Shown here one piece after another: positions 52,237-60,699 of a stretch of DNA of 64,000 nucleotides. The stretch is from an uncultured Oscillospiraceae bacterium (GTDB lineage Bacteria > Bacillota > Clostridia > Oscillospirales > Oscillospiraceae), in assembly GCA_950075865.1 (NCBI GenBank), contig CATMVA010000010.1, forward strand, positions 25,721 to 89,720, written 5' to 3'. The notes beneath the pieces are model-generated. The model made no database searches and was not told the DNA's origin. It worked only from the letters and a program-made list of their open reading frames with translations. Numbering within the stretch: position 1 is the first letter of the stretch; each line of letters begins with the position of its first letter. The translations under genes and the position numbers were made by a program.

Positions 52237-53529
52237 TTATTTCCGCTCTCCGGTCATGGTTTGGGTCACAATATCCACCATGACCTCATAGGTCATCTGC
52301 CCGGTGAGATAGCCAAACACGTTGCCCTCCCGGTCGATCATAAAGGTGGTGGGAAAGGCACTGATGCCGTAACCCGTAAAGAGGCCACCCTCGGTGTCCA
52401 TCAGCACCGGGTAGGTGTAGCCGTTGTCCTCCAAAAATGCGGCGATCTCCTCGGCGCTTTTCTCGCCGCCCACGCCGGGCCAGGCCACCCCCAGCACAAT
52501 GAGAGCGTCCTCCCCCTCCCGGCTGTAATTCTCGTAAAGCTGCTGGATCTCAGGCATTTCCGCTTTACAAGGCGGGCACCAGGTGGCCCAGAAGTTGAGG
52601 AAAATGGTCTTGCCCTCGTAATCGGCCAGGGTGTGGGTATTGCCCAACTGGTCGGTCAGGGTAAAATCCAGGGCCGGGATGGCCTTTGGCTCTTCCGAAG
52701 GCTCCGGTTCGGGGGTCCCGGTGGGCTCTGGCATTTCTGTGGGCGTCGGGGTTGGAGTGACCTCCACCGCCGCCGTAGGCATCGGCGCAGAAGCCGGAGA
52801 CAGCCCGGACAGCCAGCCTGACAGCTTCTCCATGCCGCCGCTGAGCATCAAAAGGCCCATGAGGATCATCAATGCGCCGCCCGCCTTCACAGTATATTTC
52901 ATCACGTTCCGGTGGCTTTTGAAAAAGGCCAGCAGAGCGGTGGTGAAAGCCCCCACCGCCAGAAAGGGGAGCACAAAGCCTATGGTATAGACCCCCATCA
53001 GGGCCATGCCCTCCCAGCGGGTGGCGGCCGAGGCCGTCATGAGCAGCACACTGGTCATGGCCGGGCCCACACAGGGAGTCCATGCGAAGCTGAAGGTGAA
53101 GCCCATCACCAGGGCGGTCAGGGGGGACATGGTCCATCTGTCCAGCCGGAAGGGCAGCCGCCGCTCCCGGTTCAGAGCCTGGGATATCCCGAAGACCCCC
53201 AGTTGATAAAGGCCAAAGAGGATGACCAGCACCCCACCAATCCGGGCAAACCAAAGCTGGTTCTCCTGAAAAAAGTGCCCCAGGGCGGAAGCACCCAGTC
53301 CCAGCAATACAAAGGCGAAGCTGATCCCGATGATAAAAAACAGAGTGTGAAGCAGCACCTTTTTCCGGTCATACCGCCATACCCCGTCCTCCCCCCGGAC
53401 CCCGGTGCCGCCCGAGAGGTAGCCGATGTAGAGGGGCAGCAGAGGCAGCACGCAGGGGGAAAAGAAACTAAGCAGTCCCTGCAAAAACACGGTGAGGGCC
53501 GAAACACTTACATTGACGTTGAATCCCAT
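52237..53529 (-). CDS. CcdA-TlpA fusion: membrane thiol-electron carrier with thioredoxin domain
   Basis: A 430-residue fusion. Residues 1-235 form the CcdA/DsbD-beta domain (six TM segments; redox cysteines in FFSPCVLPLLPLY and SFAWTPCVGPAM) which carries electrons across the membrane. A Pro/Thr/Glu linker (about 245-285) leads to a TlpA/ResA-like thioredoxin domain (about 285-430) with WATWCPPCKAEMP and FPTTFMIDREG. The protein can thus pass reducing power from cytosolic thioredoxin straight to its own extracytoplasmic domain, for reducing disulfides or repairing Met sulfoxide. Separate genes are usual; the fusion occurs in some Firmicutes. Short gap to the next gene, likely same operon. 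Confidence 0.92.
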   Translation of the reverse strand: MGFNVNVSVSALTVFLQGLLSFFSPCVLPLLPLYIGYLSGGTGVRGEDGVWRYDRKKVLLHTLFFIIGISFAFVLLGLGASALGHFFQENQLWFARIGGVLVILFGLYQLGVFGISQALNRERRLPFRLDRWTMSPLTALVMGFTFSFAWTPCVGPAMTSVLLMTASAATRWEGMALMGVYTIGFVLPFLAVGAFTTALLAFFKSHRNVMKYTVKAGGALMILMGLLMLSGGMEKLSGWLSGLSPASAPMPTAAVEVTPTPTPTEMPEPTGTPEPEPSEEPKAIPALDFTLTDQLGNTHTLADYEGKTIFLNFWATWCPPCKAEMPEIQQLYENYSREGEDALIVLGVAWPGVGGEKSAEEIAAFLEDNGYTYPVLMDTEGGLFTGYGISAFPTTFMIDREGNVFGYLTGQMTYEVMVDIVTQTMTGERK

Positions 53530-53548
53530 TGAACACTCTCCTTCCCCA

Positions 53549-54892
53549 TCATTCCTTCACCACAAGGCAGGTCTTGTGGCCGTAGTAGCGAAAGGCAGCC
53601 ACTGCCTCCGCGGTGATCCTCTCTCCGCAGACCAGGATGGGCACCGCCGGGGGACAGCTCACCGAAGGGGCGGCCAGCACCCGGCCCAGGGCGTCCTCCA
53701 CGTTCAGGGTCTCTTTGGGACCGAGGATGGCCTGCCGGATAGACAGGACCCGCTCCCCCCTTGGGATGGTGAGGGCGGAACAGGCTCCGGTGGACTTTGG
53801 CTTTGCTATGGCAAGGGCGTCGGCCACCTTTTGGAAATCCTCTTCCGTGGTGTTTCCGGATGCCATCAGTACCACATGATCCGGGTCGGCGTACTCGCAC
53901 TCCACGCCCCCTACCCGGAGCAAATCGGCCAGTTCGGTCCCGGCCCAGCCGGACGCGGCGGCATTGATCGTGAGCTTGAGAGGTTCGTTCCCCGCCAGAG
54001 TCCAGCTCCGCCCGGTCAGTTCCTCGTTCATCGTATCCAGGGCGCGGGCAGCATCCCGGATACGGGACGGTCCGTCTCCTGACAGCCAGGCATTGCAGGC
54101 GTCCAGGGAGGCCAATATCAGATAGGAGGGACTGGTGGAACCGAAGAGAGACAGGGCGGTACGTCCTCCATCCTCTATCCCCTCAGGAGCAGTTTTGGAA
54201 ATATGGAGATAGGACCCTCCCGTAAGAACAGGAAGGGTCTTGTGGGCCGAGTCGCAGCACAGATCAGCCCCCAGGTCCAGGGGGTGGCAGGGCTTCTCCA
54301 AAAAATGGAGGTAGGCCCCGTGGGCGTTGTCCACCAGCAGCAGGCTCCCATGGCGGTGGGCCACCTGGGCCAGCGCGGAAACATCGGCTATGTTCCCCAG
54401 ATAGTCGGGGGAAGTGATATAAACCGCCATGGGGGGCTGCTCCATGGCGGTCAGGGCCTTTTCCAGACCCTGGACCGTAATGGGACAACTGCAAACGCTC
54501 CGGCTTTTCTCCTCGCTCCAGAGCCACTCCACCTCTAGATCCAGGAGAGCGGCGGCATAGAGAAATGCCTTGTGGACATTCCTCCCGGCCAGTACCACGG
54601 GAGCCGTCCCGGCGGGACGGTTCTCCAGGGTCAGGGCCAGCATGGCCCTGATACACTGGCTGGAGCCCTCGGTAGAGTAGAAGGTCCGGCGGGCACCGAA
54701 GAGCCGGGCGGCGTTGGCCTCGCTCTGGGCAATGATGCCGTCAGCCTCGTAGAGGGAGTCGGCCCCCTTGATCTCGGTGAGATCCCACGCCTCGCAGCCC
54801 AAGGGACCGGTCCCCTTATGGCCGGGCATATGGAAGCGGGACATGCCCTCAATCTCATAGCCCCGCAGAAAGTCCAGAATGGGGGTATCCAT
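53549..54892 (-). CDS. Orn/Lys/Arg decarboxylase-family PLP protein
   Basis: A 447-residue fold-type I PLP protein of the ornithine/lysine/arginine decarboxylase (YaaO-like) group. Seen: N-terminal SRFHMPGHKG, TEGSSQCIRAML, PLP-Asp in LLVDNAHGAYLHF and Schiff-base Lys in CDSAHKTLPVLTGGS. The C-terminal domain is short. Substrate unknown: it could be a lysine/arginine decarboxylase or only an aminotransferase-like enzyme. Its ATG overlaps the stop of the SCIFF maturase gene (TGATG), so the two are translationally coupled, a pairing worth attention. Confidence 0.85.
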   Translation of the reverse strand: MDTPILDFLRGYEIEGMSRFHMPGHKGTGPLGCEAWDLTEIKGADSLYEADGIIAQSEANAARLFGARRTFYSTEGSSQCIRAMLALTLENRPAGTAPVVLAGRNVHKAFLYAAALLDLEVEWLWSEEKSRSVCSCPITVQGLEKALTAMEQPPMAVYITSPDYLGNIADVSALAQVAHRHGSLLLVDNAHGAYLHFLEKPCHPLDLGADLCCDSAHKTLPVLTGGSYLHISKTAPEGIEDGGRTALSLFGSTSPSYLILASLDACNAWLSGDGPSRIRDAARALDTMNEELTGRSWTLAGNEPLKLTINAAASGWAGTELADLLRVGGVECEYADPDHVVLMASGNTTEEDFQKVADALAIAKPKSTGACSALTIPRGERVLSIRQAILGPKETLNVEDALGRVLAAPSVSCPPAVPILVCGERITAEAVAAFRYYGHKTCLVVKE

Positions 54893-56277
54893 CAGTCCTC
54901 CCCCAGGGTCCGCTCGGCCTCCAGGGCGATGGCGCACTCCATCCGCTTGCGGAAGAGGTCACACCCCTGCTCGTAGACCCCCTTCACCGAACCGGTGGCA
55001 TGGTAGGCGTTGGCAGCGCAGCCCCCTGAGCAGTATAGCCGGGCCCAGCAGCCCCGGCACTCGGGCCGGGCGTATACGTTACAGGCGGCGAACTCCTCCT
55101 GAACTTCAGGGGAGGTGACGCCGTGCCATACGTCTCCCAGTTTGAACTTCTCCTCCCCCACGAACTGGTGGCAGGGGTACAGGTCCCCCCAGGGGGTGAC
55201 CGCCATGTACTCGGTGCCCGAGCCGCAGCCCGACAGACGTTTGTAGACGCAGGGCCCGCCGGTGAGGTCGATCATGTAGTGGTAGAAGGTGAAGGGCCTG
55301 CCCTCCTGCCGCCGCGCCCGCATGAGCCGGGCCAGGTCCTCGTACTGCCGCTTCACCAGCTCCCGGTCCTCGGCGGTGAGGGCCGAGGGATCGTCGGCGG
55401 CGCAGACCACCGGCTCCATACTGAGTTCGGTGAAGCCCAGGTCCAGCATGACCTTGATGTCCTCCAGAAAGTCGGGGTTGTGGTGGGTGAAGGTGCCCCG
55501 CATGTAGTAGCCCTTGTTGTTCCGGGCCTGCACCAGCTTCTGGAATTTGGGCACGATGGTCTCCCAGCTTCCCTTCCCGGCGTAATCCACCCGGAACCGG
55601 TCGTGGACCTCCTTCCGGCCATCCAGGGAGAGGACCACATTGTGCATCTCACGGTTGGCAAAGTCGATGACATCGTCGTCGATGAGGACCCCGTTTGTGG
55701 TAAGGGTGAAGCGGAAGTTTTTGCCCCGCGCCTTCTCCACGCTGCGGGCGTAGGCAACCAGATCCTTCACCACCTGCCAGTTCATCAGGGGCTCGCCGCC
55801 GAAGAAGTCCACCTCCAGATTCCGGCGGGTGCCGGAATGGTCCATGAGGAAGTCCAGGGCCTGCTTGCCCACCTCGAAGGACATGACGGCACGGTCCCCG
55901 TGGTACTTGCCCTGGCTGGCAAAGCAGTAGGAACAGTTCAGATTGCAGGTGTGGGCCACATGGAGGCATAGGGCCTTCACCACCCCGGCTGAACGGTTTT
56001 TCAGCTCCCCGGCCAACGGCTCGAAGGTGTCGGGGGAAAAGAGCTTGCCCTGGACCTTCAGCTCCTCCACATCGTCACAGCAGTCCTCCAGGTCGGCCTT
56101 GGTCACGTCGTCCCGGCCGGCATACTCTTCCAGCAGGGCGGGGATGATCTCCTCCCGGGTCCTGCCCTCGTCATAGAGGCCGATCACGTCGTAGGCCACC
56201 TCGTCCACCACGTGGACCGAGCCCGAGTTTACATCCAGGACGATATGGAGGTCGTCCAGGGTATAGCGGTGTATCAT
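54892..56277 (-). CDS. SCIFF peptide maturase, radical SAM thioether-forming
   Basis: A 461-residue radical SAM/SPASM enzyme (TIGR03974 type, also called CcpM) that forms a Cys-to-residue thioether bond in the SCIFF peptide. N-terminal RRE-like region (about 1-90; HIVLDVNSGSVHVVDEVA), radical SAM core with CNLNCSYCFASQGKYH (CxxxCxxC) and FFGGEPLMNW, and C-terminal SPASM cysteines (GCGSGTEYMAVTPWGDLYPC; CRGCWARLYCSGGC). Directly downstream of the scfA gene, separated by a hairpin. SD GGAGAG before the ATG at 56277. Confidence 0.95.
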   Translation of the reverse strand: MIHRYTLDDLHIVLDVNSGSVHVVDEVAYDVIGLYDEGRTREEIIPALLEEYAGRDDVTKADLEDCCDDVEELKVQGKLFSPDTFEPLAGELKNRSAGVVKALCLHVAHTCNLNCSYCFASQGKYHGDRAVMSFEVGKQALDFLMDHSGTRRNLEVDFFGGEPLMNWQVVKDLVAYARSVEKARGKNFRFTLTTNGVLIDDDVIDFANREMHNVVLSLDGRKEVHDRFRVDYAGKGSWETIVPKFQKLVQARNNKGYYMRGTFTHHNPDFLEDIKVMLDLGFTELSMEPVVCAADDPSALTAEDRELVKRQYEDLARLMRARRQEGRPFTFYHYMIDLTGGPCVYKRLSGCGSGTEYMAVTPWGDLYPCHQFVGEEKFKLGDVWHGVTSPEVQEEFAACNVYARPECRGCWARLYCSGGCAANAYHATGSVKGVYEQGCDLFRKRMECAIALEAERTLGED

Positions 56278-56298
56278 GGTCTTCTCTCCTATCTATGC

Positions 56299-56325
56299 AA
56301 AACGCCGCCCACAGGGCGGCGTTTT
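56299..56325. terminator. Hairpin between scfA and its maturase gene
   Basis: Arms AAAACGCCGCCC (56299-56310) and GGGCGGCGTTTT (56314-56325) around ACA. On the minus strand the T-run is short, so it may act as a partial terminator that keeps peptide transcripts above maturase transcripts, or as an RNA-stabilising end. Confidence 0.65.
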
Positions 56326-56337
56326 TACGAAGTTTCC

Positions 56338-56484
56338 TTACTTCTCAGTCTTCTCGCACTGCTGATTGGCGATGCCGCAACTGGTCTTGCAGGCGGACTG
56401 GCAAGAGGTCTGGCACTCGCCGCAGCCGCCGGTCTTGGCGCTGTCGCAGAGGTCCCGGGTCTCCAGGGTCTTGATACGCTTCAT
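56338..56484 (-). CDS. scfA: SCIFF precursor peptide
   Basis: A 48-residue peptide of the 'six cysteines in forty-five' family, nearly universal in Clostridia. It starts MKRIKTLETRDLC and has seven cysteines, at positions 13, 21, 24, 28, 32, 36 and 43; the last six match the family spacing, with CGECQTSCQSACKTSC as core. It has no leader cleavage site visible, and its biological role is unknown. The downstream radical SAM enzyme makes a thioether within the core. SD AAGGAGGG and a strong promoter (56518-56546) suggest high expression. Confidence 0.95.
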   Translation of the reverse strand: MKRIKTLETRDLCDSAKTGGCGECQTSCQSACKTSCGIANQQCEKTEK

Positions 56485-56517
56485 TGAGATCGCCCTCCTT
56501 TTTCGGAATTTGAAGGT

Positions 56518-56546
56518 ATTATATCACGCAATCCCCATTTCGTCAA
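56518..56546 (-). promoter_or_regulatory. scfA promoter
   Basis: Minus strand TTGACG (56546-56541), 17-bp spacer, TATAAT (56523-56518). Confidence 0.85.
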
Positions 56547-56566
56547 TTATTACTTCCACAAAAAAC

Positions 56567-56601
56567 GGACAAAGGGCCCCGAAAGCCGGGGCCCTTTGTC
56601 C
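56567..56601. terminator. Terminator of the nanE-PTS operon
   Basis: Perfect 14-bp arms (56567-56580, 56588-56601) around GAAAGCC, just after nanE. Confidence 0.8.
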
Positions 56602-56635
56602 ATTGAGTAAAGAGAGGGAGTATGCAGTTTGAATG

Positions 56636-57331
56636 TCACCCGTTGAGGGCCGAGACGTAGCGCTCAGTGATGATCTCGGGGCGGGTGATGGAGGTACCCA
56701 CCACCACCGCGTGAGCCCCTGCCCGGATGGCGGCCACGGCCTCCTCCTCATGGGCGATCTTACCCTCGGCAATGATGGGGGTGTCGGTAATGGTGTGGAT
56801 CTGGGCGATGAGCTCCAGGTCCACCGAGCTGCGGGGCTGGCTCGCCTTGGTGTAGCCCGAAAGGGTGGTGGAGATCAGGTCGAAGCCCAGGGGCAGAATG
56901 TCCTTGGCCTCCTGAAGGGTAGATATCTCACCCATGACCAGCACATCGGGGTAGTTCTCCCGGATCTTGCGGAGGATGTCCTCCACCCGCTCGCCGCCGG
57001 GACGCCTCCGGGGGGTGGCGTCGATGGCAATGATCTCGATGCCTACCTCCAGGATATCCACCGCACTCTGGTAGGTGGGAGTAATGTACACATCGTAATC
57101 GTCGCTGAATTGCTTGTTGATGCCGATGATGGGAAGATCCACCTTCTCCTTGATCCTGGCGATGTTCTCCACACCGGTGGCACGGATGCCGGCCGCGCCG
57201 CCCTGCTGGGCGGCCACGGCAAAGGCGGCCATGATCTCAGAGCCGTACATGGGCCATCCGACCCGGGCCTGACAGGAGACAATGAGCTTCCCCTTCAGGC
57301 GCTCCAAAAGTTTCCTGTTTTCCATATTCAT
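56636..57331 (-). CDS. nanE: N-acetylmannosamine-6-phosphate 2-epimerase
   Basis: A 231-residue TIM-barrel enzyme that converts ManNAc-6-P to GlcNAc-6-P in sialic acid or ManNAc breakdown. Visible: LIVSCQARVGWPMYG, GAAGIRATG, PIIGINKQF, IIAIDATPRRRP (Lys/Asp catalytic region), DLISTTLSGYT and AHAVVVGTSITRP. The ATG at 57331 overlaps the stop of the fused PTS gene (TGATG); ATG 57325 is also possible. Its place at the end of a mannose-family PTS operon suggests that the PTS delivers ManNAc-6-P or a related sugar phosphate. Confidence 0.93.
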   Translation of the reverse strand: MNMENRKLLERLKGKLIVSCQARVGWPMYGSEIMAAFAVAAQQGGAAGIRATGVENIARIKEKVDLPIIGINKQFSDDYDVYITPTYQSAVDILEVGIEIIAIDATPRRRPGGERVEDILRKIRENYPDVLVMGEISTLQEAKDILPLGFDLISTTLSGYTKASQPRSSVDLELIAQIHTITDTPIIAEGKIAHEEEAVAAIRAGAHAVVVGTSITRPEIITERYVSALNG

Positions 57332-58914
57332 CAAAGCAGACCAATCGCCTTTCCGGCAATGCCCAGGATAAAGCTGGCGATGATACAGATGTACATGCCC
57401 TTCTTCTGCTTGACCAGGATCTGGTAGTAGCCCAGGACCAGCAGCAGGGGCAGGAGCTTGGGCATAATGGAATCGATAATGCTCTGGAGGACCACGGTCT
57501 TCTCGCCGATGACCCACACGGTGGCGATGTTCAGGCTCACGAAGCCCACGATCATGGCACCAACCACCATCATGCCGACGATGGTAGCACCCTCCACGAA
57601 CTTGTCGATGATGCTGCTGTTCTTCATCTTGACCACCAGGTTGGTGCCCAGCTTATAACCGTACTTCACGAACAGCCAGCGGGAGACCAGGTTCAGAGCC
57701 ACGTTGGGCACGATGAACACGAAGGGAGCCAGCACGTTGCCCTCCAGGGCCATGGCGGCAGCGATGGCGGCGAAGATGGTCATGAAGGTAGCCTTGAAGA
57801 CCGAGTCTCCGATGCTGGACAAGGGGCCCATGAGGGCGGCCTTGGTGGCCGAGATGGACTCGGCGGTGATGGGCTTGCCCATGGCCCGCTGCTCCTCCAG
57901 GGCCAGGGTCACACCCAGGACAGCGTTGCCGGTATAGGGATGGCAGTTGAAGAACTCATTGTGCCGGGCAAGGGCCTCCTTAAAGTCGGCCTCGTTGGGA
58001 TAAAGGACCTTCAGAGCAGGGATCATGGCGTAGCAGAAGCCCAGGGAGCAGTAACGCTCGTAGTTGATGGTGGTCATGAAGAAGAAGGAACGGCGGAACA
58101 CCGCGCGCAGCTCCTTCTCCGAGAGCATTCCGCCCTCGGTCTGGGGCAGGTCGGCCACGGGCTCGTCGAAGTCGTCCAGAGTATCGTTCTTCTTCTCCAT
58201 GGTCATCATGGCCATGACGATGAACAGGGCGATAAGGGCCACGGACAGGACGTTCAGGTTCAGGTAGACCGAAGCCACGAAGGCGATGCCGAAGAAGGGC
58301 CAGTACTTCTTGAAGTTCATCATCTTCAGCAGCATGGCCATACCGACGGCGGGAAGGATGCCAGAGGCTGCCTTTAGACCGTCAGACAGAACGGGAGGCA
58401 TGGAGTTGACCACATCGCTGACAAAATCACTGCCAAAGTTGATGGCCAGGAAGGTGGGAATGAAGAACACGAGGAAGAATACGCCCAAGCCGCACATCTG
58501 CATCCGTTCGACCTTCTTGTAGTCGCCGGAGCGGACATACTTGTCTGCGCCATGGATGAGAATGATGTTCAGGTTCCAAGCCAGCATGATGAGAAGCTGG
58601 GCCAGCAGGCCGATAGGCAGGGCCAGAGCGATGCCAAGCGCCGCGTCGCCGCCGTTCATGACAGCGAAAACGGTGGACATGATGCCCGCGATCTGGGCGT
58701 TGGGAGGCACGCTGCCGCCCACGGGGATGACGCCCATGTACAGCAGCTCCACGCTGCCGCCCACCAGAAGGCCGGTCTGCATGTCGCCCATGATCAGGCC
58801 GATCAGGGGACCGGCGAAGATGGGACGGGAGATCATCCAGTAACCGTAGCCATAGTTCTCAAGGATCAGTAACGCAATGAAAATGCTCAGTGCCAGGACT
58901 TGAAATGTACCCAT
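57331..58914 (-). CDS. PTS mannose-family EIIC-EIID fusion
   Basis: A 527-residue membrane protein that joins two subunits normally encoded separately. Residues 1-255 match EIIC (FIALLILENYGYGYWMISRP, GGSVELLYMGVIPVGGSVPP). After an acidic linker (about 240-262; DDFDEPVADLPQTEGG) residues 265-527 match EIID (SFFFMTTINYERYCSLGFCY, HNEFFNCHPYTGNAVLGVTLALEEQ, LMGPLSSIGDSVF). No frameshift or stop lies between the halves, so the fusion is real in this sequence. It translocates a sugar (candidate: ManNAc) with phosphorylation by EIIB. SD AAAAGGAGG precedes the ATG. Confidence 0.92.
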   Translation of the reverse strand: MGTFQVLALSIFIALLILENYGYGYWMISRPIFAGPLIGLIMGDMQTGLLVGGSVELLYMGVIPVGGSVPPNAQIAGIMSTVFAVMNGGDAALGIALALPIGLLAQLLIMLAWNLNIILIHGADKYVRSGDYKKVERMQMCGLGVFFLVFFIPTFLAINFGSDFVSDVVNSMPPVLSDGLKAASGILPAVGMAMLLKMMNFKKYWPFFGIAFVASVYLNLNVLSVALIALFIVMAMMTMEKKNDTLDDFDEPVADLPQTEGGMLSEKELRAVFRRSFFFMTTINYERYCSLGFCYAMIPALKVLYPNEADFKEALARHNEFFNCHPYTGNAVLGVTLALEEQRAMGKPITAESISATKAALMGPLSSIGDSVFKATFMTIFAAIAAAMALEGNVLAPFVFIVPNVALNLVSRWLFVKYGYKLGTNLVVKMKNSSIIDKFVEGATIVGMMVVGAMIVGFVSLNIATVWVIGEKTVVLQSIIDSIMPKLLPLLLVLGYYQILVKQKKGMYICIIASFILGIAGKAIGLL

Positions 58915-58954
58915 TGTTCTTGCCTCCTTTTCAATCTCTCTGTCTGTTTTTCGC

Positions 58955-59419
58955 TTACATCAGCTTCATCAGATCTTCTTTGCTGTCGTTGGGGTGGGTC
59001 CGGTTCTCCAGGGCGATACCCGCCTCGTGGAGCTTACTGAAGACCTCCTCCATCTCAGGGTCCACGTAAACCGTCTTGGAAAGCTGCCGGCGGCCCTCTT
59101 TGAAATAAAGGCCACCCACGTTGATCTCAGGGATCTCCACTCCCCGCTCGTGAAGTGCCAGCAGGGTCCGGGGGTGCTTTACCACCACAAAAATCTTCCG
59201 GGCCTCATGCTTTTTCAGCAGTTCGGCCCCCCGGTCCACGTCGCAGACCGCACACTTCACCCCGGCGGGGCAGGCCATCTGCAGCAGGGACACCTGGAAC
59301 TGGTCCTTGGAGACCTCATCGTCCACCACCATGATGATCTCGCTTTTGTAGGCTACCGTCCAGGCGTAGGCCACCTGGCCGTGGATCAGCCGTTCGTCGA
59401 TCCTCGCTACCGTGATCAC
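58955..59419 (-). CDS. PTS mannose-family EIIB
   Basis: A 154-residue cytosolic phosphocarrier. The phosphorylated His lies in ARIDERLIHGQVAYAW near the N terminus; MVVDDEVSKDQFQ and INVGGLYF are family stretches. Start: GTG 59419 (V-I-T-V-ARIDERLIHG), with GGAGG 12 bases upstream; longer frames would add an unrelated, Arg-rich extension. First gene of the EIIB-EIICD-nanE operon. Promoter region holds -10 TATAAT at 59545-59540 and two overlapping inverted repeats farther upstream. Confidence 0.9.
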   Translation of the reverse strand: MITVARIDERLIHGQVAYAWTVAYKSEIIMVVDDEVSKDQFQVSLLQMACPAGVKCAVCDVDRGAELLKKHEARKIFVVVKHPRTLLALHERGVEIPEINVGGLYFKEGRRQLSKTVYVDPEMEEVFSKLHEAGIALENRTHPNDSKEDLMKLM

Positions 59420-59587
59420 TGGGAATTGCCGCCTCCTTTCCGCCGCAGCACCGGTCCTTATACTCCTCCGGCGTGCGTCTTCTGTCGATATGGTTGCCAA
59501 ACTGTCGGACGTTCTCCCTCTGCACCTCCCTTATCTGTTATTATAGTACCAGCGTCAAAACATAATGTCGATACTTTTCCTTTTTAT

Positions 59588-59613
59588 TGAAATTTAGTTT
59601 CACAATATGAAAC
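59588..59613. promoter_or_regulatory. Two overlapping inverted repeats, candidate RpiR operator
   Basis: TGAAA-N5-TTTCA (59588-59602) and GTTTCA-N5-TGAAAC (59597-59613) share their middle half-site, giving three half-sites 9-10 bp apart. They lie about 45-70 bp upstream of the -10 of the PTS operon and next to the terminator of the RpiR gene. Confidence 0.6.
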
Positions 59614-59646
59614 GCCCGGCCGTCGGTCTCCCGTCGGCCGGGCGTT
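59612..59646 (-). terminator. Terminator of the RpiR gene
   Basis: Arms ACGCCCGGCCG and CGGCCGGGCGT flanking a 12-13 base loop, with a short T tail on the minus strand (CGTTTC). Confidence 0.65.
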
Positions 59647-59672
59647 TGCGGTCCGGAACTCCCTCTCCCATT

Positions 59673-60521
59673 TTATGCGCTGTCCTCGGGAGCTATTTTT
59701 GTCTGGACGATCTTCTCCATATTTTCGTCGTAATCCAGGGAACAGTATAAGGTAAAAAGCAGATCCACCACATAGAGCTGGGCGGTCCGGGAGGCCATGG
59801 CCCCGCTGCGGAAAATGGTCTCCTTGGAGGTAACGCAGAGGCTGTAGTTGGCCAGGCGGCTCAGGGCGTTTTCACTGCTGGTCGTGAGGACCACCACGGG
59901 AGTACCGTTCTTTTTCAGGTTCTGGGCCACCCGGAGCATGGCCTTGGTCTCTCCCGAGTAGGACACGATGAACCCCACATGGGTGCTGTCCGAGTTCAGC
60001 GACTGGACATACTGCCTGTTTTCCTGACCGTAGCTGATGGACGGCTTGCCCAGGCGCATGAATTTGAACTGGGCGTCAATGGCCACCAGGTTGGAGGCTC
60101 CCACCCCGTAAAAGTCCAACACCGCGGCCCGGCGGAAAAGCTCGGCCACCGCCATCAGCTGCTCCACGTCCACCAGGGCCCGGGTCTCCTCAATGGTCTT
60201 CACCGAGATGTTGGTGATCTTCTCCACAATGGTCAGGGGGGTATCCTCCTTGCCAATGGTGGTGGAGTCCAGCAGCTTGAGCTGCATGTCCTGGAAGTAT
60301 TTCAGTTCCTCGGCCAGCAGCACCTTCATGGCGGGAAAGCCGTCCACCCGCATCTTTTTGCACAGCCGGACCACCGTGGCCGCCGAGGTGAAGGACTCCC
60401 GTGCCAGGTCGTAGACCGTAAAAGACAGGACCTCCTTGGGATTTCGCAGGATGTAATCCCGAACGCTGCTCTCGGCCTCCGAGAGGTTCCGGTTATCCCG
60501 GAGCTTGATGAGGATGCTCAT
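59673..60521 (-). CDS. MurR/RpiR family transcriptional regulator
   Basis: A 282-residue regulator: N-terminal HTH_6 domain (1-77; LSEAESSVRDYILRNPKEVL, DLARESFTSAATVVRLCKKM) and C-terminal SIS domain (about 125-255; FYGVGASNLVAIDAQFKF, GFIVSYSGETKAMLRVA) which binds phosphosugars. It lies between the divergent EIIA gene and the EIIB-EIICD-nanE operon, so it very probably senses a sugar phosphate made by this pathway (ManNAc-6-P or GlcNAc-6-P). Own promoter at 60564-60592. Confidence 0.93.
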   Translation of the reverse strand: MSILIKLRDNRNLSEAESSVRDYILRNPKEVLSFTVYDLARESFTSAATVVRLCKKMRVDGFPAMKVLLAEELKYFQDMQLKLLDSTTIGKEDTPLTIVEKITNISVKTIEETRALVDVEQLMAVAELFRRAAVLDFYGVGASNLVAIDAQFKFMRLGKPSISYGQENRQYVQSLNSDSTHVGFIVSYSGETKAMLRVAQNLKKNGTPVVVLTTSSENALSRLANYSLCVTSKETIFRSGAMASRTAQLYVVDLLFTLYCSLDYDENMEKIVQTKIAPEDSA

Positions 60522-60563
60522 GGCGCGCCTCCTTTCCGTATCCGGCCCACCGCCGGCATGTCC

Positions 60564-60592
60564 AGTATACTATAAAATTTTCGGTATGTAAA
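60564..60592 (-). promoter_or_regulatory. Promoter of the RpiR gene
   Basis: Minus strand TTTACA (60592-60587), 17-bp spacer, TATACT (60569-60564). A perfect inverted repeat ATCTTTT/AAAAGAT (60603-60618) lies between this promoter and that of the divergent EIIA gene. Confidence 0.75.
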
Positions 60593-60619
60593 ATATAATT
60601 TCATCTTTTTCAAAAGATA

Positions 60620-60649
60620 TTGATTTTTCGTTTCGTTATCCTTTATAAT
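60620..60649 (+). promoter_or_regulatory. Promoter of the EIIA gene
   Basis: TTGATT (60620-60625), 18-bp spacer, TATAAT (60644-60649). Confidence 0.7.
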
Positions 60650-60699
60650 AGGGTCACCGTCTCCAGGCCTGACCCGGAGCGGCACAGGAGGAGATTTCC

